Under the pieces are notes generated by a model. It was not told the DNA's origin. It ran no database searches and saw only the letters and a program-made list of their open reading frames with translations. The position numbers were made by a program, and so were the translations under genes. A stretch of DNA of 12,802 bases from Desulfobacteraceae bacterium (GTDB lineage: Bacteria; Desulfobacterota; DSM-4660; Desulfatiglandales; Desulfatiglandaceae): positions 1 through 12,802 of the forward strand of contig JAUUVE010000023.1 in the NCBI GenBank assembly GCA_030589715.1, given 5' to 3'. Below, one piece after another: positions 1 through 7,106 of the stretch (its first letter is position 1; each line of letters opens with the position of its first letter).

Positions 1-2
1 AA

Positions 3-980
3 AAACTGCGCAAGAAGGTCCTGGCCCAGGCCCGTTTTGCCATCACCCAGGTTGGTTATGATGCCCGAAAGTTTCATGAGCTCCTTTGCGTACAACGGGA
101 CTGGAACATGGAGATCCCAACCCTGGGCTCAGTCTATGTCCTTGCGCCAGGGGCAGCGCGTATTATGGCAGAAGGCATGATCCCCGGTGTGGTTGTCACC
201 AAGGAATTGCTAAGGATTGTCGAGAGTGAATGGAAGGACAAGAAAGAGGGGCATGCCGCCGCCATTGAACGTTCGGCCCGCCTGGCCGTTATACTCAAAG
301 GCCTGGGGTATCGCGGGGTCCATTTCGGCGGCATACACAAGGGCTTTGAGACATTGTCACGCATCCTCGATCGAATGGGGGAGATTGAAGATGGGTGGCA
401 AGAGTTCCTGCCCGACTTTGATTTCCCCCAGGAGAATGGCTTCTATCTATACCTCCGGGACCCAAAGAGAGGGCTTTGCAGTAAAGAGCTGAGCCCCAGA
501 AGGAGCAGGGCATCCAATTGGGAGAAGGCCATTTTTCAATTCTGCCGCGGGGTGCATTATGCATTTTTCCGGCATAGCGCCCCTTTTGCCTCTCAATACC
601 AGGCGATCTGCTCGTGGCTGGACAAGGGCCGATTTGGGAATTCGATAATGAGGATTCTGGAGAGTATCCCCAAGAAACTCATGTTTTCGTGCGAGCAATG
701 CGGTGATTGCGGCATTCAACATACGGGGTTTCTATGCCCAGAGACCCAGTGCCCGAAGCGCACTCGTAACGGGCCATGCGGCGGTAGCAGAGACGGGATG
801 TGTGAGGTCCATACGGAGAGACATTGTGTGTGGTGCAGGGCCTATGTGCGTTGGGCCTCGGTCAATCAGGCCGACAGAATGATCGGGGATTTTGTCCCTC
901 CGCGCATGTGGGAGTTGAACCACACCTCCTCCTGGCTCAATTTCCATCTTAGAAAAGACCATCAAGGAGAAGGAGGCTGA
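3..980 (+). CDS. Methylenetetrahydrofolate reductase with cysteine-rich C-terminal domain (5'-partial)
   Basis: The reading frame is open from the left edge (codon at position 3), so the true start lies outside; 325 residues are visible. The first part (ITQVGYD, then VPGVV-type strand TLGSVYVLAPGAARIM) looks like the end of the MetF-type TIM barrel that reduces 5,10-methylene-tetrahydrofolate to the 5-methyl form. The last ~110 residues form the MTHFR C-terminal domain (PF12225/MetV-like). It has nine cysteines encoded between about 690 and 836, including CEQCGDC, NGPCGGS, MCEV and CVWCRAY, which probably bind an iron-sulfur cluster or zinc. In acetogens the two parts are separate MetF and MetV proteins; here they are one chain. 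The role would be cytoplasmic C1 metabolism (methyl branch of the Wood-Ljungdahl route or methionine synthesis). It is unrelated to the secretion genes and converges on gspE with a 4-bp gap. An internal ATG at 108 is not the start, since family sequence continues upstream of it. Family assignment is firm; the exact pathway is inferred. Confidence 0.88.
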   Translation, partial: KLRKKVLAQARFAITQVGYDARKFHELLCVQRDWNMEIPTLGSVYVLAPGAARIMAEGMIPGVVVTKELLRIVESEWKDKKEGHAAAIERSARLAVILKGLGYRGVHFGGIHKGFETLSRILDRMGEIEDGWQEFLPDFDFPQENGFYLYLRDPKRGLCSKELSPRRSRASNWEKAIFQFCRGVHYAFFRHSAPFASQYQAICSWLDKGRFGNSIMRILESIPKKLMFSCEQCGDCGIQHTGFLCPETQCPKRTRNGPCGGSRDGMCEVHTERHCVWCRAYVRWASVNQADRMIGDFVPPRMWELNHTSSWLNFHLRKDHQGEGG

Positions 981-984
981 CGTC

Positions 985-2673
985 TTACTGATAGGTCACC
1001 CGAAACACCTCCTCAATAGTTGTAATTCCGTTCAAGACCTTTTGTGCCCCATCGTGACGTAGGGTCATCATACCCCTTTCAATTGCCATGCGTTTGATAG
1101 CATTGGCATCAGAGGTCTTCAATATTTGATTCATGAGCGTCTCATCCAGGATCATCAGCTCAAATATCCCCGTCCTTCCCCTAAATCCAGTATTAAGGCA
1201 CAAGGGGCATCCCCTGCCCCGGTAAATCTTTTTTCCTTCGGACATCTCAGGCGTTATCCCTATTTCACGCAGGGACTCCTCCTCAGGGGTATATTCCTCT
1301 TTACAGCTGTCACAGACCACGCGCACCAATCTCTGGGCCAATATGGCTGTCACCGAAGATGTGACTAGAAAAGGTTCGATGCCCATATGGATTAGCCGCG
1401 TTACGGCGCCGGCCGAGTCATTGGTATGCAGGGTGGAAAAGACTAAGTGGCCGGTTAGTGCGGAGTGTGTAGCGATCTGAGCAGTCTCCAGATCTCTTAT
1501 CTCGCCCACAAGGATCACGTCAGGGTCCTGGCGCACAATTGAGCGCAATCCATTGGCAAAGGTGAGGTCTATCTTGGGGTTGACCTGGATTTGGCCGATC
1601 CCTTCGATCTGATACTCAATGGGATCTTCTATGGTGATAATATTGATGTCTGTCCTATTAATTGTTGAGAGCGCGGCATAGAGGGTGGTGGTCTTCCCGC
1701 TACCTGTGGGACCTGTAACCAGGAGGATGCCGTGGGGAGATCGAATGAGCCTATCAAATTTCTCCAACTGATACTCTGGCATACCCAGCTCTGAGACCCT
1801 GAGCAGGATGGTTGTCTTGTCAAGGAGCCTTAAGACCACCCGTTCACCAAATGCGATTGGGATAGTTGAGACCCGAATATCGATATCTTTGTCCGCGATT
1901 CTTATCTCGATCCGCCCGTCCTGTGGAAGCCTTTTCTCGGCTATGTTCATCTTGGCCATAATCTTGATGCGAGAGGTCAGTGTCGCCTGGATATGCCTTG
2001 GGGGCGATAGCATATCGTAAAGGATCCCATCCACACGATGCCGAATCTTGAGCCTGTTTTGAGAGGGTTCGATGTGGATATCACTGGCCCGGGCCTTTAC
2101 TGCCTGTGACAGCATCAAGTTGACCAGTTTGATGATGGGGGCATCACTTGTGTCATCCAGGAGATCACCCGTCTTCTCTATTTCAGAGATGATGAGATCG
2201 GTATCCTCCTCATGCATGTCCTGTATAACCTGTTCAGCAGAATCGCCGCTCATGTCATATGCCAAATTGATGACCGAGGCGATGGCCGAATGGGGAGCAA
2301 GCACGACCTCTCCGCTCTCCAGTCCCAAAAGAGATTGCAGGTCATCGAGAGGTTGAAAGAGGAGCGGGTCATTGATTGCCACATATGTACCATTGGAGGT
2401 AATTACCGGCACCATCCTGTATTTCTTGAGAAACTGGATAGGAACCTCTTGGGCAAACTCGGTCTTTAGACCTTCTAAGGGAAGCGTCAGTGTAAAAGGG
2501 AGATCAAACTGTATGCTGAGGGCCCCTAAGAGATCGGACTCTGAAATGGCCTTTCTCCGGATCAATATCTCACCGATTCGCCCCCCCCTTTCTTCCTGGA
2601 ATTCAAGGGCCTCGTTGAGGACTTCTTGGGATAGGCCACAGGACTCTACTAGTATTTCGCCAATTAGCTTCAT
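985..2673 (-). CDS. gspE: Type II secretion system ATPase GspE
   Basis: Cytoplasmic hexameric ATPase that powers pseudopilus assembly through GspL and GspF. Counting from the ATG at 2673 (562 aa): an N-terminal GspE_N/MshEN region (about 1-140), then the N2/CTE ATPase core with Walker A GPTGSGKT (321-328), Asp box ITIEDPIEY (about 346-354), Walker B VILVGEIRD (386-394) and His box GHLVFSTLHTND (408-419). A four-cysteine zinc-binding module follows (C454, C457, C489, C492), ending in GFRGRTGIFE. All key motifs are intact. Start choice: the frame also offers GTG at 2691, overlapping gspD by 17 bp, but that codon has AAGAG directly against it. The ATG at 2673 sits 1 bp after the gspD stop, has AAGAG four bases upstream and begins MKLIGEILVE, where family proteins usually begin. 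It is the last gene of the operon. gspF does not follow it, unlike in the classical enterobacterial order. An 8-base G tract (2581-2588) lies in codons for the GG of the N-terminal domain. Confidence 0.97.
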   Translation of the reverse strand: MKLIGEILVESCGLSQEVLNEALEFQEERGGRIGEILIRRKAISESDLLGALSIQFDLPFTLTLPLEGLKTEFAQEVPIQFLKKYRMVPVITSNGTYVAINDPLLFQPLDDLQSLLGLESGEVVLAPHSAIASVINLAYDMSGDSAEQVIQDMHEEDTDLIISEIEKTGDLLDDTSDAPIIKLVNLMLSQAVKARASDIHIEPSQNRLKIRHRVDGILYDMLSPPRHIQATLTSRIKIMAKMNIAEKRLPQDGRIEIRIADKDIDIRVSTIPIAFGERVVLRLLDKTTILLRVSELGMPEYQLEKFDRLIRSPHGILLVTGPTGSGKTTTLYAALSTINRTDINIITIEDPIEYQIEGIGQIQVNPKIDLTFANGLRSIVRQDPDVILVGEIRDLETAQIATHSALTGHLVFSTLHTNDSAGAVTRLIHMGIEPFLVTSSVTAILAQRLVRVVCDSCKEEYTPEEESLREIGITPEMSEGKKIYRGRGCPLCLNTGFRGRTGIFELMILDETLMNQILKTSDANAIKRMAIERGMMTLRHDGAQKVLNGITTIEEVFRVTYQ

Positions 2674-2674
2674 T

Positions 2675-4747
2675 TTACTCTTGCTTATCACCTCTTGGAC
2701 GAGGCCTTCTGTACATCTTTATGACACCCTCCTTGATTCTCTCGATCTGATCCTTTTTCTCCTGGTAGACCTTCCTTGCCTCAAGGGGGTTCTGGATGAT
2801 ATGGGGTGTCAGAAATACAAACAGGTTTGTCTTTTTTGCGCTCTTGGTAGTGGATCTGAAGAGCCACCCGAGGAGCGGAATGTCCGCAAGGCAGGGCACC
2901 TTGCTCTCTACGACCGATGTGTCATCGTCGATCAGGCCGCCTATGACCACTGTATTACCGTCTTTTACGATAACGGTCGTCTGGGCCAGACGTTTGGACG
3001 TCTCCGGACGGTCTATCTGAGAGCCGGGGACCAATCGGGTCACTTCCTGAAAGATCTTAAGGCGGACAAGACGTTCCTGGCTGATCTGTGGAGTGATCTT
3101 TAGAGTCACTCCCACGTCTTTGTATTCGTAAGTGGTGTAATCCAACCTGGCCTCGGTGGTCTCCTGTCGCACGATATACGGCACATTCCTCCCCACCATG
3201 ATCTCGGCTTCTTCGTTGTCGGTGGTCAGGATCTGGGGTGTTGAGAGGATATGAACGTCGCGGTCCTGTTGGAGTGCACTCACAACTGCCGCCAGGTTCG
3301 GAAACTTAATGCCACTGATCTCGATGAGTGGGCCAATAACTCCCAAGGCAAATCCAGTGGGAAGGGCAGGCGGACTCTTGATAAGATCTCCGTAGTTGAA
3401 TCCACCAAAGGCCACTCCATCCTTTCCATTGTAAGTGAACTCCTTGCCACCCACCCACTTCACCCCAAGCTGAAAGTTTTTTTCCACGTCGACTTCCATA
3501 ATCAGGGCCTCGATGTAGACCATCATCCGGGGGATATCCAGTTTCTTGATGACCTCCTCCAGGACAAGATAGTCGTCTTTGTTGGCCATGATTACCAAGG
3601 AGTTGGTGGCCTTGTCCGCCACGATCCGGGCCTCCTTTGAAATGACGGGGGCCTTTCCCTTCCTCGCGCTTTTTGGCTGTTTTGAGGGAATGGCCGTCAG
3701 GACCTTGGTCAGATCTTCTGCGTTTGCGTGTTGAAGGTAATAGACGCGGATGTCCCCTTCTCCCGGGGGAGTTTCTTTATCCAGCATCTTTATGAGCTGT
3801 TTCATCTTTAAGGTATCATCTTCAGATGCCAGCAGAATCAGGGCATTGGTCCTTTCATCGGAAACAATTTTGACAAGTGAGGCGCTGGGGGCGCCTTTCT
3901 TGACCCTTCTTCCCCTCCTTTGAAAAACCGTGTTTAACGATTTGGCCATAACAGAGGCGGTGGCATACTCAAGGGGGACAACCGTTATCTCCTCTCCGAC
4001 ACCCTCAACATCAATAGCCTTTGTAATACGAAGCAACCGTTTGATATTGGAAAACACATCGGTGACAATCAGTGTCCGCGTAGGGGAATAGGATACGAGT
4101 ACACTGCTCTTTGATATAAGCGGGATAAAAAGCTTTTTCAGTTCGTTGGGATCAGCATACCTGAGGGGTATCAGCTGGGTTACCACCTTATCTTCAGGGC
4201 TAGCAGCCTCCTCGTATAAGCGGGTCTCAATACTCTTGGATCGCGCCTGTACGGCTGGTACGATCTTTATGATACTCCCTGAAGGGACCGTGGTGTAGCC
4301 ATGCACCTCAAGTACGGATTCAAAGACCCTGTATGCCTCCTTTACTGAAATCTTGGTGGGGGAGATTATTGTCACTTTTCCTCTAACCGCCTTGTCAATT
4401 ACAAAATTCTGCCCGGTCAGTTCACTGATGAACTTGATAAAGATCACTATGTCCACATTGTCGAAGTCGATGGTCACATAGGGTTTGTCCACCCCTCCGG
4501 GCTTGGAGTTACCTTTGTCCCTGGTTGCGGATTTTTCCTTAATGGGCCTTGCTTCGGGGGGGCTTGGAGGGGCTGGCCTCTTCGGCCGGGGCTTCTCTCC
4601 ATCGGGCCTCGGTGCCACTTGTTCAACTGAGGGCGTGACAGAAGACACACCCTTCTCTCCAGCGATACGGGCCCCATGGACCAGGTAATCGGTTGAAAGT
4701 AGCCATACTCCTAAGAATAAAAAGTAAAGGAGATATCTTGATTTCAT
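2675..4747 (-). CDS. gspD: Type II secretion system secretin GspD
   Basis: Outer-membrane multimeric channel through which folded proteins leave the cell. 690 aa from ATG 4747. Order of parts: signal peptide (hydrophobic 6-18, probable cleavage near 26); a Pro/Lys/Glu-rich low-complexity linker (about 38-85); N0 (about 90-165, VTIDFDNVDIVIFIKFISELTGQNFVID); three N1-N3 repeats (about 190-405); the secretin barrel domain (about 408-652). The barrel includes the VPYIV and DVGVTLKITPQIS segments and the signature VPCLADIPLLGWLF (617-630). The usual signature is VPxLGDIPxLGxLF, so Gly is replaced by Ala here. The tail after the barrel is only ~38 residues, charged and basic, with no obvious full pilotin-binding S-domain. 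A TTG codon directly before the ATG (4750) is possible. I chose the ATG; GGAG at 4758-4761 serves either. It follows the gspB-like gene by 15 bp and gspE starts 1 bp after its stop. Confidence 0.97.
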   Translation of the reverse strand: MKSRYLLYFLFLGVWLLSTDYLVHGARIAGEKGVSSVTPSVEQVAPRPDGEKPRPKRPAPPSPPEARPIKEKSATRDKGNSKPGGVDKPYVTIDFDNVDIVIFIKFISELTGQNFVIDKAVRGKVTIISPTKISVKEAYRVFESVLEVHGYTTVPSGSIIKIVPAVQARSKSIETRLYEEAASPEDKVVTQLIPLRYADPNELKKLFIPLISKSSVLVSYSPTRTLIVTDVFSNIKRLLRITKAIDVEGVGEEITVVPLEYATASVMAKSLNTVFQRRGRRVKKGAPSASLVKIVSDERTNALILLASEDDTLKMKQLIKMLDKETPPGEGDIRVYYLQHANAEDLTKVLTAIPSKQPKSARKGKAPVISKEARIVADKATNSLVIMANKDDYLVLEEVIKKLDIPRMMVYIEALIMEVDVEKNFQLGVKWVGGKEFTYNGKDGVAFGGFNYGDLIKSPPALPTGFALGVIGPLIEISGIKFPNLAAVVSALQQDRDVHILSTPQILTTDNEEAEIMVGRNVPYIVRQETTEARLDYTTYEYKDVGVTLKITPQISQERLVRLKIFQEVTRLVPGSQIDRPETSKRLAQTTVIVKDGNTVVIGGLIDDDTSVVESKVPCLADIPLLGWLFRSTTKSAKKTNLFVFLTPHIIQNPLEARKVYQEKKDQIERIKEGVIKMYRRPRPRGDKQE

Positions 4748-4757
4748 CAAACCATCA

Positions 4758-4761
4758 CTCC
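4758..4761 (-). promoter_or_regulatory. Ribosome binding site of gspD
   Basis: GGAG (within GGAGTGAT) lies in the 15-bp spacer between the gspB-like stop and gspD, 10 bases before the ATG at 4747 and 7 before the in-frame TTG at 4750. Spacing alone slightly favours TTG and codon preference favours ATG; the choice changes the protein by one residue. Confidence 0.6.
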
Positions 4762-4762
4762 A

Positions 4763-5416
4763 CTATTTTTGGATTATCTTCTGAAACTCCGGCGATTCCC
4801 ACAGGTTTTTGAGGTCAGCATCTTTTTGGGCCCAATCCCCGGCCGGCCCATAGAGCGATACCGCTTTCCTCAGATAAGCAAGGCTCTGGCCTAGCTCTCC
4901 CCTAATTGCATAAACGCATGCAAGGTTATAATAGGGGTCCACATGCCCCGGTCTTAACCGAGTGGCCTTCTCCAGGACACTGCTGGCCGCGGGGTAATCT
5001 TTGTCGTGAATATATATAACTCCCAGGTTGTTCAGGGCATCAATATAACCGGGATCTATTTTGAGGGTTTCCAGATACAGCCGCCTGGCATCCGCAAGAC
5101 GGCCTCCTATATGGAGGGCCCGTGCCCTGTCATAGATTTCTTTTGGGTCTATGACAGGTTCTTGGTGGGGAGGAGGTGCAGGTCGTTCCTCTCTATGGTC
5201 AATAGCCTTTGTGGTTTTTGGGACCTTGGAATTTAACCATGAATAGGCCCCAAAGGCAAGGAAAAGGATAATGACAGCCAGGAAAGCCACCCGTATCGCC
5301 TTCCTGGTCACGGACCTTGCCCCTTTCCCGCTTGTCGAAAGGACCCCGTCATATTCTCCACGACGGGTATCCCTCTCTTTTTGCGCCTTTTTCAAGGCCT
5401 CATGGATGTAACTCAT
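4763..5416 (-). CDS. GspB-like membrane protein with periplasmic TPR domain
   Basis: A 217-aa bitopic protein. The first 18 residues (MSYIHEALKKAQKERDTR) match the N-terminal signature of GspB/ExeB-type proteins (MSxILxALxKAxxER). A transmembrane helix follows at about 41-61, then a Pro-rich stretch (78-90) and two to three tetratricopeptide repeats (about 92-190; ALNNLGVIYIHDKDYPAA and YNLACVYAIRGELGQSLAYL are typical). The end, LKNLWESPEFQKII, is a common TPR-protein ending. The usual C-terminal GspB domain is not recognisable. The predicted topology is a short cytoplasmic N-terminus with TPRs in the periplasm. It lies between the exeA-like gspA and gspD, so by analogy with the Aeromonas ExeA/ExeB complex it may help assemble or localise the secretin. 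That role is inferred from position and the N-terminal motif. ATG 5416 is the start, and upstream sequence shows only a weak ribosome site. I give no symbol because the C-terminal half differs from GspB. Confidence 0.85.
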   Translation of the reverse strand: MSYIHEALKKAQKERDTRRGEYDGVLSTSGKGARSVTRKAIRVAFLAVIILFLAFGAYSWLNSKVPKTTKAIDHREERPAPPPHQEPVIDPKEIYDRARALHIGGRLADARRLYLETLKIDPGYIDALNNLGVIYIHDKDYPAASSVLEKATRLRPGHVDPYYNLACVYAIRGELGQSLAYLRKAVSLYGPAGDWAQKDADLKNLWESPEFQKIIQK

Positions 5417-5515
5417 AGCCCAACATATCCGATTAACTGTCTAACTGATTAAGCCACGTCCTTTGGGCCGGAGGCCAGTGTCCAGCATCGCGAAGTCCCG
5501 CATGGCGGAGCTTCG
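5417..5515. other. 99-bp spacer between gspA and gspB-like gene
   Basis: The longest non-coding stretch inside the operon. It contains the hairpin at 5490-5516, a GGCC-GGA-GGCC short inverted repeat at about 5467-5476, and the hexamer TAACTG twice at 5434-5439 and 5442-5447. No convincing -35/-10 pair could be placed on the minus strand, so an internal promoter for the gspB-D-E segment is possible but not supported. Confidence 0.5.
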
Positions 5516-5516
5516 C
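5490..5516. repeat. Hairpin-forming inverted repeat after gspA
   Basis: The outer arms GCGAAG (5490-5495) and CTTCGC (5511-5516) are perfect inverted repeats. Inside them, CCGC (5498-5501) pairs with GCGG (5505-5508) around an ATG loop, leaving a 2x2 mismatch between the two stems. The outer arm touches the gspA stop codon (TAG, 5516-5518). No T-run follows on the minus strand, so it is not a standard intrinsic terminator. It may be a dispersed palindromic (REP-like) element or an RNA-processing or stability hairpin that sets different levels for the genes on each side. Confidence 0.65.
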
Positions 5517-7090
5517 TACTTTCCCACCTGATACAACAAGGCCATGGTCCGGGGACCAACTATCCCATCTGCGTTCAGGCCAAAATCCCTCTGGAATTTC
5601 ATGACCTGGTTGAAGGTTTGCTTATCATAGACCCCTGTAGGCTCAACCAGGTACCCCATCCCGCCCAGCATCTTTTGAAGATGAAAGACATCCGGGGCAC
5701 TTGTGCCTTTGGTCAAATGGATGCTCTTGTCTTTGCGTGAATAAAGCCAGGAGACATTCTTGTCCCAGTTCCCAAGGACAAAATCTCTGGTAACCGGATG
5801 TTTATTACCTTTGGCATCCAGGGCAATGGCTCCATCCGGGGTCACTTCACGGATCAAGATATAGCGGGGAGATCCCTGGGCCGGGGGAAGATGGTCAGCC
5901 AGATGTATACGGAAAGGTCTCTTGAACATGATATAATATTCAGGCTTTACGTGGAATGAGACCAGGCCCAAGCGCTCTATCGTACTATTACTGTTCCTCA
6001 TGGCCTCAAGGGCGAAAAGATTGAAGAGGCCGGCAAGGCTTGTTTTTTGATCCAAGAACAAAGATTCCGGATTCTCTTGAGGCCTGAGAGGTTTCTCCGG
6101 AGAGTTGTCGGGGACGGGGGCGGGGGCTGCAATGGTTTTCTGATTTGAAACACCCCCCCCAAACTCCTCTTTGAAATTCCATCCAACGAGTCCAGCCAGT
6201 GTGATTAACAAGATCAGAAGGAGCGCAGGAGATTTGGCGATTTTTCCGAACCAGCCCTTCTTGAAGGGACCGGTAGCAAGATCGCCACTAAGGTCCCTGA
6301 TCGCCTTTCTGACTGTTTTCGAAAAGATGGTGTATTCCTCCCGGGAATATGCAATAAGGAGCGCCCTGTCGCAGACGGCATTTATCCGTCTCGGGTTCCC
6401 TCGGGAGTGTGCATAGATCTTTCTTAGGGCCCCCCTTGTAAATCTCGGATTCCCTTGACTTCCCGCTACCACCAGACGGTGTTCCAGATAACCCTGAAGG
6501 TCCCTGAAGTCCAAAGGCTTCAAGTCGTAACGGACCGTGATTCGCTCATTTAACTGTCTCAAGGATGGGGAGAAGAGGAGGTCTTTCAGTTCAGGTTGAC
6601 CTACCAGCACGATCTGGATCAGCTTCTCTCTTTCTGTCTCCAGATTGGAGATCATCCGTATCTGCTCAAGGACGGCATTTGAAAGGTTTTGGGCCTCATC
6701 GATCAAGAGTAAGACATTGCCGCCAGTGGTGAAGTTTTTGAGCAGGAAGTGATTGAGGGCATCGATATGATCCTTCTTGCTTTCACTCCCCGGCTCCACC
6801 TCGATGCCAAACTCATGGTTTATGATCTTCAAGATCTCCATATCTGATATGAAGGAATTGAGTATCAGGGCACTTCTTGTGGATTCATCCAAATGGCTCA
6901 AGAGGGCACGGCAGAGGGTGGTCTTGCCTGTACCGATACCACCTGTTATGGCAATAAAGCCCTTCCTTTCATTTATCCCGTAAAGCAGATGGTCAAGGGC
7001 CTTTTTGTGATAAGGGCTCAAGAATAGATATCGAGGGTCCGGTGTCAGATTGAACGGGTTTTCCTTAAGCCCGAAAAAGGAGGTGTACAT
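5516..7090 (-). CDS. gspA: ExeA/GspA-type AAA ATPase with peptidoglycan-binding domain
   Basis: A 524-aa inner-membrane ATPase of the ExeA/GspA family, which in Aeromonas and Vibrio works with GspB to open or remodel peptidoglycan and assemble the secretin. The start MYTSFFGLKENPFNLTPDPR is the family N-terminus. The AAA domain spans about 1-265 with Walker A GGIGTGKT (50-57), Walker B LLLIDE (127-132, followed by AQN), and sensor-type VLVGQPELKDLL and RGNPRRIN motifs. A transmembrane helix lies at about 288-304, then a Pro-rich linker (320-340). The periplasmic part holds a region resembling the degenerate C39-peptidase-like segment of GspA (about 370-450) and a C-terminal PG_binding_1 domain (about 460-522, ending DGIVGPRTMALLYQVG). 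No catalytic Cys of a C39 peptidase is visible in the periplasmic part, so that region is presumably structural. gspC ends 16 bp upstream. An 8-base G tract (6153-6160) falls in codons just after the membrane helix. Confidence 0.93.
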   Translation of the reverse strand: MYTSFFGLKENPFNLTPDPRYLFLSPYHKKALDHLLYGINERKGFIAITGGIGTGKTTLCRALLSHLDESTRSALILNSFISDMEILKIINHEFGIEVEPGSESKKDHIDALNHFLLKNFTTGGNVLLLIDEAQNLSNAVLEQIRMISNLETEREKLIQIVLVGQPELKDLLFSPSLRQLNERITVRYDLKPLDFRDLQGYLEHRLVVAGSQGNPRFTRGALRKIYAHSRGNPRRINAVCDRALLIAYSREEYTIFSKTVRKAIRDLSGDLATGPFKKGWFGKIAKSPALLLILLITLAGLVGWNFKEEFGGGVSNQKTIAAPAPVPDNSPEKPLRPQENPESLFLDQKTSLAGLFNLFALEAMRNSNSTIERLGLVSFHVKPEYYIMFKRPFRIHLADHLPPAQGSPRYILIREVTPDGAIALDAKGNKHPVTRDFVLGNWDKNVSWLYSRKDKSIHLTKGTSAPDVFHLQKMLGGMGYLVEPTGVYDKQTFNQVMKFQRDFGLNADGIVGPRTMALLYQVGK

Positions 7091-7106
7091 AGCCTGCCAT
7101 GCCTGA

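Noticed and set aside
971..1013. AGGAGG/CCTCCT inverted repeat as a bidirectional terminator between the convergent genes
   Set aside because: Only 6 bp with a loop above 30 bases and no T-run; likely chance, with the AGGAGG inside the reductase reading frame.
2673..2691. GTG start for gspE at 2691
   Set aside because: AAGAG abuts the codon with no spacing, and it adds six residues before the conserved MKLIGEIL start; the ATG at 2673 is better placed.
2372..3103. A 243-codon plus-strand open frame antisense to the gspD/gspE junction
   Set aside because: Both strands are explained by two strongly conserved T2SS genes on the minus strand; its translation shows no family features and no ribosome site was seen.
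5417..5515. Internal promoter for gspB-like/gspD/gspE
   Set aside because: TTAGAC and TATGTT elements exist on the minus strand but are only 11 bases apart, too close for a sigma-70 promoter.
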